From: Chloroflexota bacterium | GTDB taxonomy: Bacteria; Chloroflexota; Dehalococcoidia; JACQTR01 | Assembly (NCBI GenBank): GCA_016210705.1 | Contig: JACQTR010000101.1 | Span: forward strand, 1 to 15,337 | DNA: 15,337 nucleotides | Direction: 5' to 3' | Shown here: positions 1 through 6,518 of the stretch, one piece after another | Position numbering within the stretch: position 1 is the first letter of the stretch | Layout: every line of letters begins with the position of its first letter | The notes under the pieces: generated by a model | Database searches by the model: none | Told to the model about the DNA's origin: nothing | Seen by the model: the letters and a program-made list of their open reading frames with translations, nothing else | Translations under genes and position numbers: made by a program

Positions 1-60
1 ATCAAACGCCATTCTAACAAAAGGGGCCATCGTGGTCAATAAAGGTGCTCTATTGCCCTC

Positions 61-89
61 TTGACGGACAAAAGTCGGGGGTGTAAGGT
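61..89 (+). promoter_or_regulatory. Weak candidate sigma-70 promoter for the 73-aa gene
   Basis: A TTGACG hexamer at 61-66 (five of six to the -35 consensus) is followed after 17 bases by TAAGGT at 84-89, which matches the -10 consensus at only three positions. It lies just upstream of the Shine-Dalgarno sequence of the first gene. The good -35 and spacing support it; the poor -10 makes it tentative. Nothing else recognisable is seen in bases 1-100. Confidence 0.3.
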
Positions 90-113
90 GAAATAACCAG
101 GGAGGTGATGGCA

Positions 114-335
114 ATGTTCAAAGGATTTGTTGAGTATGACTATAACCCAGGCGAGGAATTGGTTATCCGTTTTCATCGGCCTAAATTTGTGTCGGCAGCT
201 ACCAAAGGCCATATCCTGGCCTCGGAGAGGGAGTTTTTATTGGCTTTGCGTAGCCTCCTCGACCAAGCGGTCCAGAGCGTGGAGCGCCGAGAGAAGAAGG
301 AAAAGGGAGAGAAGGAGAAAATCGAGGTTCAGTGA
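114..335 (+). CDS. Small conserved hypothetical protein (73 aa)
   Basis: The product is a 73-residue soluble protein of unknown function. The N-terminal part (FVEYDYNPGEE, about residues 4-14) looks like a short beta segment. A helix rich in Leu and Arg follows (LLALRSLLDQAV, about 40-52), then a very basic and acidic tail (EKKEKGEKEKIEVQ). I chose the ATG at 114 because GGAGG at 101-105 lies eight bases before it. The earlier GTG (105) and ATG (108) overlap the Shine-Dalgarno sequence itself. The architecture of a short strand, a helix and a charged tail ending in KIEV resembles small proteins I associate with Chloroflexota genomes. That is recollection, not a search result. There is no signal peptide or membrane segment, and a binding or regulatory role cannot be assigned. 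The next gene starts 125 bases later on the same strand. Confidence 0.75.
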   Translation: MFKGFVEYDYNPGEELVIRFHRPKFVSAATKGHILASEREFLLALRSLLDQAVQSVERREKKEKGEKEKIEVQ

Positions 336-460
336 ACTTGTTTCAAAAGTCATTTCAAAATCCACATGGTGGGGCCGTCTTGCCTAGCCTGTTTATAGCC
401 TGGTCTCAAGGCGCTGCATCATTATCCGAGTAACTTGTGGCGCTTGCGCAGGATATGGTT

Positions 461-1255
461 ATGAATGCCATGGAAATCACCACGCACCACTTCGCGTGGG
501 AATCAGATGAGTCCCACAAGGTCTTTTGGCGCTATCAGGAGCCTTTGGTTACTCGTGCACAAAATGACGTCGCAAAGTTGACCGCACTGTGTGATTTACA
601 GCCACCAGCGAAGGTTCTTGATGTCGGCTGTGGCCTCGGCCTGCATCTTGCCGCCTTTGGCCGGCAGGGCTTCGTCGGGACCGGCATCGACATCGCCGAC
701 TATGCCGTCGCGGATGCGCGGAGGCACTGCCACGCGATTCCGGGCTGCCGGGTGTTGAAGCTTCGTGGCTCAGAGATGACCTGGGAGTGCGAGTTCGATC
801 TAGTCTACGCGCTCGCACATCCGTTAGGGTTCATGCCAGAAATTGAGCTGAAACGTCATCTACAGCGGATGTGGGCGGCCGTCAAACACGGCGGCAGGTT
901 GCTTCTGCAGGTGCCTTATACACTGGAAGCGGCGCAGACTGCTCTGCCGGTCCACACGTGGAATGTCACGAACGGCACATACACCTTGGTTGATAAGCGC
1001 TTGGTGCATGGGAACATCAAACAGGAGCATTGTATAATCATTGACCCAGCCGAAGGTCGCATCCAGGAGTACTTTGAGGAACAACGGTATTACACATGGA
1101 GCGAAATCGTCGAGCTGCTGAGGGCCTGCGGTGTTAAGCAGGTCAAGTCCCTACGTGACATTGACGGGAATGCTGCCCGCAATGGCGATGAGGCCAGAGT
1201 ATTCATGATTAAGAAAACAGCTCTGACTGAGCTCGGGCAGGAAGAAGCTACCTAA
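461..1255 (+). CDS. Class I SAM-dependent methyltransferase
   Basis: A 264-residue cytoplasmic protein with the Rossmann-fold methyltransferase signature. Motif I (LDVGCGLG) is at about residues 53-60 and binds S-adenosylmethionine. The acidic strand-end motif GIDI follows at about 75-78, FDLVYA comes where motif II is expected, and GGRLLLQVP in the post-II position. The family is Methyltransf_11/25-like; the methyl acceptor cannot be told from sequence. I chose the ATG at 461 because AGGA at 450-453 is seven bases upstream. GTG 437 and ATG 455 are in-frame alternatives, and 455 sits too close to that Shine-Dalgarno. The gene stands alone between a small conserved gene and a convergent peptidase gene. 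By eye its codons end in G or C more often than those of the peptidase gene beside it, so it may have been acquired. A hairpin just after the stop probably ends the transcript. Confidence 0.85.
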   Translation: MNAMEITTHHFAWESDESHKVFWRYQEPLVTRAQNDVAKLTALCDLQPPAKVLDVGCGLGLHLAAFGRQGFVGTGIDIADYAVADARRHCHAIPGCRVLKLRGSEMTWECEFDLVYALAHPLGFMPEIELKRHLQRMWAAVKHGGRLLLQVPYTLEAAQTALPVHTWNVTNGTYTLVDKRLVHGNIKQEHCIIIDPAEGRIQEYFEEQRYYTWSEIVELLRACGVKQVKSLRDIDGNAARNGDEARVFMIKKTALTELGQEEAT

Positions 1256-1261
1256 AGCACA

Positions 1262-1288
1262 GAGCCGACGCGCAGGAGCGCGCGGCTC
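1262..1288 (+). terminator. GC-rich hairpin after the methyltransferase gene
   Basis: GAGCCG plus CGCGC (with one bulged A) pairs with GCGCGCGGCTC across an AGGA loop, starting seven bases after the methyltransferase stop. The stem is strong, but no U-tract follows. It is either a non-canonical terminator or a 3'-end stabilising hairpin. Confidence 0.5.
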
Positions 1289-1427
1289 GTATCTGAACAG
1301 TAGGCACATTAATCCCATGACCATCATTGCTGAGCGGGCGCACGTTCGAAGAGTTCACCATCATATTATTGTCAAGCAAGTCCAGAATCAGTTTTGAAAA
1401 ACAGTTCAGTGAGGCCTTGTTATTTAC

Positions 1428-2651
1428 CTACTCTTCAAGCCGTTCCCCTAGGTCTTGGGGTCTGGATATTTTGGCTACAGTCTTGATGAACTCCCCCAAG
1501 GAAAGACTTTTTTGTCGTAGGCGTGCCAGTTGTCCCCCTATAGGGCTGACGGATGCCGGATCGTCAGCGTAGCTGCCGTAGAAGGCAAAATAGGCCTGGT
1601 TCAGCTTGCGTAAAGTAAGGCCTTTGCTGGCTAAAAAGTCCCGCTTTTCCCTCATAAAGGTCTCTGCGGCCTCGATCTCTCCTCTGGATAGATAGTTATC
1701 TACCGTCTGACGGATCTCTCGTAGCTCTTTGTTGAAGTCGAAGGCTGGTTGGGTTTCCTCTCCCTTCGTTTCCTCTTTATCTTCATCTTTGGCATAGAAA
1801 TGTTGCCAAACTAGAGAGCCTATCTCCTGTCCCCCGATGTCGGCGGCTGTCTCGTTGATGGTCGTCATCTCATAACTGGAATCATAGTGTTGTCCTAGAG
1901 GTCTGAAGAAAAAGTAGCCATGAAGCCACTCGTGAGCTATGGTGGATAAAGCCTCTGGTAATGGAGTAGCCTCGGGGATGATGACAGGGTAGGAGGCAAA
2001 GCCCCCTATGGAAACTACCAAAGCCGAAAGCCCCAACTCCCTCTCTGCATTGTCTTCCACTGCTTCTATTTCTTCCAGACTCAAGTGGGAGCGGAGGAGG
2101 ACTTTTTCTTTCACCTCTATCTTGTAGCGGGGTGAGGTAATGAGCAATTGTGGCAACCCTCCCAACTCAAAATCCACCGGTGGAAACATTAGAGTGAGAT
2201 GACGAAAGGGTAGGGAAAGGGTGGTATAAAGCCCCTCGTCCCGCAACACCTGACCTATTTGTTTTTCTATGATAGCCTCCACGTCGTTCTCTTGTTGTTT
2301 CTGTTCTCCTTTCAAAGGTGCCAATTGCCTTTGTAAAGACTCTTGCCCTGAGTTATCCTTGGGGTCCAATTTTGTCAGTTTGCTTTCCAAGGAGGCGATT
2401 TCTTCTGCCCTAGCGAAGTAGTCTTCCACCAACGTTACCTCATACTCTTCGGAGCGGCTATCCTTAAAGAGATTTTTTACACTATAGACCCATTTATCGA
2501 AAAAATGGCCTAATTCCCAGCCCACCAGATCAAAGGTGTAGGGTCGGGTGATGGGATACAAAGGGTCTCTCTGTGCTGGCGAGACCCCGCTTTTCAGGCC
2601 TACCACTCCGATCATGAGGGCAAGGATAATCAGGCCTATGTTTCTTTTCAC
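1428..2651 (-). CDS. Secreted or membrane-anchored HExxH zinc peptidase-like protein
   Basis: A 407-residue protein with an N-terminal hydrophobic segment (about residues 4-20) acting as signal peptide or anchor, so the rest is probably outside the cytoplasm. A charged, probably coiled-coil stretch follows at about 75-130. The catalytic signature is HEWLH at 240-244 followed by NETAAD at 266-271. This matches gluzincin metallopeptidases, where the two His residues and the downstream Glu (E267) bind zinc and the Glu in HExxH activates water. The spacing of 22 residues between second His and Glu is slightly longer than the 18-19 I recall for the thermolysin and M1 families. The family cannot be named with certainty; a predicted-aminopeptidase-like group is possible. 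The start is GTG at 2651, with AGGA about ten bases upstream. The gene is divergent from the riboswitch operon, separated by 486 bases. Substrate is unknown. Confidence 0.8.
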   Translation of the reverse strand: MKRNIGLIILALMIGVVGLKSGVSPAQRDPLYPITRPYTFDLVGWELGHFFDKWVYSVKNLFKDSRSEEYEVTLVEDYFARAEEIASLESKLTKLDPKDNSGQESLQRQLAPLKGEQKQQENDVEAIIEKQIGQVLRDEGLYTTLSLPFRHLTLMFPPVDFELGGLPQLLITSPRYKIEVKEKVLLRSHLSLEEIEAVEDNAERELGLSALVVSIGGFASYPVIIPEATPLPEALSTIAHEWLHGYFFFRPLGQHYDSSYEMTTINETAADIGGQEIGSLVWQHFYAKDEDKEETKGEETQPAFDFNKELREIRQTVDNYLSRGEIEAAETFMREKRDFLASKGLTLRKLNQAYFAFYGSYADDPASVSPIGGQLARLRQKSLSLGEFIKTVAKISRPQDLGERLEE

Positions 2652-2688
2652 GTTAATTAGTTCCTGAATAACTCAGCATTTTGAGCCC

Positions 2689-2718
2689 AGGATACCATAG
2701 GTGCTTTCATCGTCACAA
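2689..2718 (-). promoter_or_regulatory. Candidate extended -10 promoter for the peptidase-like gene
   Basis: Read on the minus strand, TTGTGA (2718-2713, four of six to -35) is followed after 18 bases by TATCCT (2694-2689, four of six to -10). A TGG extended -10 element lies directly before the -10. Transcription would start near 2682, about 30 bases before the GTG start. Confidence 0.45.
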
Positions 2719-2749
2719 GGAGCGGGGGGTTGACAGGGATCCTCTTCGT

Positions 2750-2777
2750 CTGATAGCCTGATGCAAGCATAAATAAT
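2750..2777 (+). promoter_or_regulatory. Candidate sigma-70 promoter of the riboswitch operon
   Basis: CTGATA at 2750-2755 (four of six to -35) lies 16 bases before AATAAT at 2772-2777 (five of six to -10). The predicted start, near 2784, falls exactly at the 5' edge of the aptamer, which supports the call. A perfect TTGACA at 2730-2735 lies further upstream, with only a weak extended -10 (TG then TAGCCT at 2754-2759). Either could be used. Confidence 0.5.
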
Positions 2778-2783
2778 CGAATA

Positions 2784-2905
2784 GGCTACCTAGCTGAATC
2801 CTCGTAAGGGGAGCGGGGGAACCAAGCACAGAGGTGAATTCCGCCGGGGGCGGATAGGCCAGCTCCTTCGGCCGAACCCGCCAGCTAACCTCGTAGGCGT
2901 AGAAG
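2784..2905 (+). promoter_or_regulatory. ydaO/yuaA-type c-di-AMP riboswitch aptamer
   Basis: The conserved blocks of the ydaO motif appear in order. GAATCC is at 2796-2801, followed by AGGGGAGCGGGGGAACCAA-type sequence, then GGTGAATTCC at 2832-2841. AACCCGCCAGCTAACCTCG ends the core at 2893, and TAGGC follows. The closing P1 stem can form between CTAGCT (2790-2795) and the AGGCGTAG at 2895-2902, with one bulge and one wobble pair. Established knowledge: this RNA class binds cyclic di-AMP and usually lowers downstream expression when the ligand is abundant. A terminator follows about 30 bases later. CCTCG at 2889-2893, inside the conserved core, is complementary to CGAGG at 2942-2946 in the 5' arm of that terminator, which offers a simple antiterminator. 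It should control the operon from 3138 to 6518. Confidence 0.94.
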
Positions 2906-2935
2906 GAGGGCCTGCCTCGGAGATGGGCGCTTTTT

Positions 2936-2973
2936 GAGGAGCGAGGGGTAGATGCCTCTTGCTCCTTTCGTTT
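2936..2973 (+). terminator. Intrinsic terminator of the riboswitch expression platform
   Basis: AGGAGC (2937-2942) pairs with GCTCCT (2961-2966), with an inner GAGG/CCTC pairing. The sequence after the stem is U-rich (TTTCGTTT by 2973). A second T5 run lies just before it at 2931-2935. The position directly after the aptamer indicates that it is the off-state structure. The remaining leader from 2974 to about 3120 shows nothing further that I recognise. Confidence 0.75.
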
Positions 2974-3137
2974 ACCGGAAGGTAGTTGTAGGAGTAGTAG
3001 TGGAAGGCTGATTCTGGTTGGGTGAGAGGGAACAAGGCTCGGCTACCTTGACTTTATTAGCTGTTCTCACCAGTGGCTTGTCCTCTGGGGGGTGGCGCTG
3101 ATAAGGAGGATATTTGTAAACGAGAGGAGGTGATGTC

Positions 3138-3431
3138 TTGACCCTTACAGAAGCCCGAGATTGGGCTGTCCTCGCCCTGGCCGCCTTGGGGGTGATCCAG
3201 GCCGTGGTGGTCATTTTTGTTGGCCTAACCATTTTGAGGCAAGCGAAAAAAGCAAGTACCATTCTGGACTCAGCCGCTCGCTCAGCGGCCAATTTCCAGA
3301 AAGCGTCCTGGCTTCTTTCCCGAGTGACAACCTGGCCAGTGGTCCGGGCCGCAAGCCTGGGAGTTGGCCTATGGCAGGGCCTGCGAGTTCTGGCGAGAGG
3401 CTCGGAAAAAAGACAAGGAGGTAGAGCATGA
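3138..3431 (+). CDS. Small single-TM membrane protein, first gene of the c-di-AMP operon
   Basis: A 97-residue protein with one clear membrane helix (about residues 9-32, AVLALAALGVIQAVVVIFVG). A short basic linker and an amphipathic helix (about 36-60) follow, and the tail is basic. The layout resembles DUF948-type small envelope proteins often found beside YtxH genes, but no family-defining motif is present. The start is TTG at 3138, fixed by a very strong Shine-Dalgarno (GGAGG at 3126-3130, seven bases away). The ATG at 3133 is out of frame. The stop overlaps the next start (ATGA at 3428-3431), so translation is probably coupled. The leader carries the c-di-AMP riboswitch. A function in envelope organisation or stress is inferred from context only. 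Confidence 0.8.
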   Translation: MTLTEARDWAVLALAALGVIQAVVVIFVGLTILRQAKKASTILDSAARSAANFQKASWLLSRVTTWPVVRAASLGVGLWQGLRVLARGSEKRQGGRA

Positions 3432-3757
3432 GCCAATCCAAAATGGCATCCTTCACGGTTGGTTTTGTCCTGGGAGCAGCCGTTGGCACCACCCTGGCTC
3501 TATTGATGGCGCCAGCCCAGGGCCGAGAAACAAGGCAGCGGTTCCGAAGCCGTGGCCTTCAAGTGGCTACTCAGAGCAGGGAGGTAGCCCGAAAGGGCGT
3601 TTCCTGGTCTAAGGAGGCAGCGGCTCAGGGTCGGTCTCAGCTGGCCTCGGCGTTAGAAGGGGTAAAGGCGAAGTTGCGACCTGAAACAGTTTCTGAGGAG
3701 CCTCCGACTGATGAGGCAGGAACTACGACTCGGCAAATGGAGGCAGGGTCGAACTAA
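3428..3757 (+). CDS. YtxH-like general stress protein
   Basis: A 109-residue protein with the YtxH layout. It has a glycine-rich N-terminal membrane helix (about residues 8-26, ending LLMAP). A short motif with GRETR follows, and then a long hydrophilic helical region full of Ala, Arg, Lys and Glu (about 33-85). The tail is disordered, rich in Pro, Glu and Thr. YtxH proteins are small membrane-attached stress-induced proteins whose molecular role is not settled. The ATG overlaps the stop of the preceding gene by four bases, and the gene after it begins 11 bases downstream. It sits second in the riboswitch-led operon, between another small membrane protein and a YihY protein, which fits an envelope or turgor stress role. 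Confidence 0.82.
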   Translation: MSQSKMASFTVGFVLGAAVGTTLALLMAPAQGRETRQRFRSRGLQVATQSREVARKGVSWSKEAAAQGRSQLASALEGVKAKLRPETVSEEPPTDEAGTTTRQMEAGSN

Positions 3758-3768
3758 GGGGCTGAGCG

Positions 3769-4632
3769 TTGCGTTTGATCTGGACATTGGGAAAGAGGAC
3801 AGCGCGTGAATTCATAAATGATGATTGTATGAATATGGCGGCGAGTATAGCCTATTATGCCCTTTTCTCCCTCTTTCCCTTGGCCTTGGGATTGATTGCT
3901 TTGTCCGGGTTTTTTCTAGATCCTGAGGAGGTACAGAGGCGCATCATGAGCAGTCTGGGAGAGGTCCTGCCCCTCTCTGCTGATGATGTGTCAAAGACTA
4001 TCCAAGGAGTGGTGGCCGCCAGAGATTCGATAGGCATTTTCAGTCTGGTGGGACTTTTGTGGTCGGCCACCGCCATCTTCGGCGCCATTCGTCGCTCCAT
4101 AAACCGCGCTTGGAATATTGAAAAGGGTCGCCCTTTTTGGAAGCAAAGGCTTTTGGACTTGGCGATGCTAGGCGTAGTGGGGTCTCTTTTATTTCTCTCC
4201 CTCGGGCTGACCACCTTTGTTCGCCTCATTAGCCGGGTCAGTTTGCCCCAGCTAGGCCTTGAGGAGGTGGGGCAGAGCTTAATCTGGCGGTTTGGCACTG
4301 GGCTGTTCCCCTTCTTTTTCACCTTTGGTGTTTTCCTTGTTATCTACCGCTTTGTACCTAACACTCGGGTAACCTTGGGCGATGTCTGGCCCGGTGCTTT
4401 ATTTGGTGCCATAGGTTTCGATATTGCCAAAAATCTCTTCGCCTGGTATGTAGAGAATTTTGCCAACTATAATTTAGTCTATGGCTCCCTAACTAGCATC
4501 ATTGTCTTTTTGTTCTGGACTTATGTCTCAGCTATCATCTTGCTCTTGGGAGCGGAGCTAGCATCAGAGTATTCGCGGATGCTGCATTCCCACGGGCACG
4601 GTGGCTTTTCCAAGAGTTTTGTTGGGGATTGA
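3769..4632 (+). CDS. YihY/BrkB-family integral membrane protein
   Basis: A 287-residue protein with six hydrophobic segments, at about residues 24-50, 88-106, 128-152, 176-196, 207-225 and 236-262. Family landmarks are FSLFPL (33-38), the INRAWN segment (111-116), YRFVPN (193-198), VYGSL near 237-241 and LGAELASEY (260-268). The length is normal for the family. The family was once called ribonuclease BN, but that activity belongs to another protein; the actual function of YihY is unknown, and a transport or envelope role is usually proposed. The start is TTG at 3769, with AAGGGG at 3756-3761 as ribosome binding site. It lies 11 bases after the YtxH-like gene and 26 bases before the next ATG, so it is in the same operon. 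Confidence 0.9.
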   Translation: MRLIWTLGKRTAREFINDDCMNMAASIAYYALFSLFPLALGLIALSGFFLDPEEVQRRIMSSLGEVLPLSADDVSKTIQGVVAARDSIGIFSLVGLLWSATAIFGAIRRSINRAWNIEKGRPFWKQRLLDLAMLGVVGSLLFLSLGLTTFVRLISRVSLPQLGLEEVGQSLIWRFGTGLFPFFFTFGVFLVIYRFVPNTRVTLGDVWPGALFGAIGFDIAKNLFAWYVENFANYNLVYGSLTSIIVFLFWTYVSAIILLLGAELASEYSRMLHSHGHGGFSKSFVGD

Positions 4633-4658
4633 TTCAGCCCTGTCAGGAGGGAAGATGT

Positions 4659-6518
4659 ATGGGCCAGGAAAGATACAAGATCTTAGTAGCTATGGGGGAT
4701 ATCAAAGTCCCCAGCAACCTAGCCATGGTTACCGACACCATTCTTCAGCGTCGCTCTCGTAGTCTCTTAAAGATCGCCTCGGCTCTCCTTCACCATCGAT
4801 CGGGCCATGCCACTCTGTTAAGGGTGGTGGAAGCCCCTATAGATAGCTTGGCGGCGGCCACAGCTCAGGCTCGGGCCCAGCGCCAACTGTTGCGAGAGGT
4901 GGCGCGGTATGGTGATGGGGAGTTCGCTGAAGTCAAGACTATGGTACGGGTAGCTCCCCAAGCGTGGCAGGGAATAAGGGAGGCGGTGATGGAAGAAAAG
5001 GCTGACCTCCTTGTTCTGGAGTGGGGAGGGAGGCGTGGTGGACGCCTTTTTGGAGCCACCATCCGGGAGTTGGCCTCAGCACCCCCTTGCGATCTGGCCG
5101 TAATTAAGTGGCGTGACGGAAGGCCATGCCGGAGTATCTTATTGCCGGTGCGCGGTGGGCCCCATGCCGATCTGGCTCTTGGCCTGGCCTCGACCCTGGC
5201 CCAGACCTTTGGAGCCTCTATCACGGTGATGCATGTTGACTTGGCTGACCAGTCCTGGCGGCAAAGAGATCGGGAGCGTCGCACCTTCGTCGATTTCTTG
5301 ACCCGTTGTCCTCCTGGAGCGCGGCCTTTGGTGGTTACCGCTACCTCGGCAGCAGACGCCCTTCTGGCTGAGGCAAAAAAACACCAACTTGTTATTATGG
5401 GGGCTGCGGCTCAAGCCGAGCCAGCTGGCCCTTGGGGGGCTATTCCCCAGGCTGTAGTTTCCTCTACGGAGACATCGGTGATGGTGGTTAAAACTAGGGA
5501 GCCTGTGTACGTGGCCCAATTGGAGGCCAAAGCCGAGGCACCTGGGGTCGATAAGTGGTTCGCCGAGAATACCTTCCTGCCCCGCGAGTTCAGCGATATT
5601 GAGGAATTGGTAAGGCTGAAACAGAGCCAGGGTCTAACCATCAGCCTTTGTCTTCCGTCCTTTAATGAGGAGGAAACCATTGGCCCGCTCATTCGGTTGC
5701 TCAAAGAGGAGCTAATGCAGCGCCAGCCCCTCCTAGACGAGATAGCCCTTATGGATGGCGGTTCCACGGATGGGACGGTTGATATAGCTCGTCAGGAGGG
5801 CATTCCTGCCTACTATCAAAGGGTCATTCTGCCTGAATACGGAAGCCATCTAGGCAAAGGTGAGGCTCTATGGAAGAGCCTTTTTATGTTAAAAGGGGAC
5901 ATCTTGGCCTGGGTGGATACCGATATTCGCAATGTCCATCCCAAATTTGTTTATATGGTAGTGGGGCCTTTGTTGAAAGAGGAACGGATTCAATTGGTGA
6001 AAGGTTTTTGTGGGCGTACTTGGGGCATGGCCGATGCCCACCCGAGCTCTGGGTATTATCTTACCGAGCTGACGGTTCGTCCTCTCCTCAATCTATTTTT
6101 CCCTCAACTTTCCGGGCTAGTAGATACGGTGGGCGGTGGTTGTGCTGGGCGCCGACGGGTGTTGGAACAGTTGCCGTTTTTCACTGGATCTGGTGTGGAA
6201 TTGGGTCTTTTGTTGGATGTCTGGTTCCGTTTTGGGCTCTCCGCCATCGCTCAGGCCGACCTAGAGGAGAGGATCGACCGCTCTTGGCCGGTAGTCTCCC
6301 TGACCCCCAGGGCTCTAGCCCTAACCCAGATTGTGCTGAAAAGGGTGGCGGAATATAGAGGCCTTTCCCTTGGGGAGGAAGCTCGCACTATGATGAACCT
6401 TATCCAGGCGAAGGAGGATTCCATAGCCTTGGAAACTATGGAGATAATGGAGGTAGAGAGACCTCCTATGCTAACTATACCTCAGTACCTGGCTCGCTGG
6501 CCACGACTCTATTGCTAA
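4659..6518 (+). CDS. Tandem USP domains fused to GT81-like glucosyl-3-phosphoglycerate synthase
   Basis: A 619-residue cytoplasmic fusion. Residues about 5-152 and 158-280 are two universal-stress-protein-like domains. The second begins with SILLPVRGG and ends with SVMVVKT. Residues about 300-600 match the GpgS/MpgS glycosyltransferase fold: LPSFNEEET (332-340), DGGSTDGT (366-373), GKGEALW (399-405), the metal-binding VDTD (419-422), GGGCAGRR (492-499) and GSGVELGLLLD (510-520). Known GT81 enzymes transfer glucose or mannose from a nucleotide sugar to 3-phosphoglycerate, making the precursor of glucosyl- or mannosylglycerate, both compatible solutes. The donor here is not determined. I chose the ATG at 4659 because GGAGG at 4646-4650 is eight bases upstream. 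TTG 4629 overlaps the previous stop and lacks a site. The phosphatase normally needed for the second step is not in the window. Where GpgS has a metal-binding His after the QVDL segment, this protein has Asp (about residue 540). Confidence 0.88.
   Translation: MGQERYKILVAMGDIKVPSNLAMVTDTILQRRSRSLLKIASALLHHRSGHATLLRVVEAPIDSLAAATAQARAQRQLLREVARYGDGEFAEVKTMVRVAPQAWQGIREAVMEEKADLLVLEWGGRRGGRLFGATIRELASAPPCDLAVIKWRDGRPCRSILLPVRGGPHADLALGLASTLAQTFGASITVMHVDLADQSWRQRDRERRTFVDFLTRCPPGARPLVVTATSAADALLAEAKKHQLVIMGAAAQAEPAGPWGAIPQAVVSSTETSVMVVKTREPVYVAQLEAKAEAPGVDKWFAENTFLPREFSDIEELVRLKQSQGLTISLCLPSFNEEETIGPLIRLLKEELMQRQPLLDEIALMDGGSTDGTVDIARQEGIPAYYQRVILPEYGSHLGKGEALWKSLFMLKGDILAWVDTDIRNVHPKFVYMVVGPLLKEERIQLVKGFCGRTWGMADAHPSSGYYLTELTVRPLLNLFFPQLSGLVDTVGGGCAGRRRVLEQLPFFTGSGVELGLLLDVWFRFGLSAIAQADLEERIDRSWPVVSLTPRALALTQIVLKRVAEYRGLSLGEEARTMMNLIQAKEDSIALETMEIMEVERPPMLTIPQYLARWPRLYC

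Noticed and set aside
1317..1397. A 26-codon frame between the methyltransferase and the peptidase gene
   Set aside because: It has no Shine-Dalgarno and is too short to judge; the peptide has no recognisable pattern.
2730..2759. Perfect TTGACA at 2730-2735 as the operon promoter
   Set aside because: Not excluded, but the -10 at proper spacing is weak. The promoter at 2750-2777 gives a start at the aptamer edge and is preferred.
2790..3436. Two minus-strand frames across the leader and the first operon genes
   Set aside because: One covers the riboswitch aptamer, where RNA structure explains the sequence. The other mirrors the small membrane-protein gene, which has a far better start signal.
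5870..6358. A 162-codon plus-strand open frame inside the USP-GT81 gene
   Set aside because: It lies wholly within a gene with clear domain motifs in another frame, has no ribosome binding site and shows no domain pattern.
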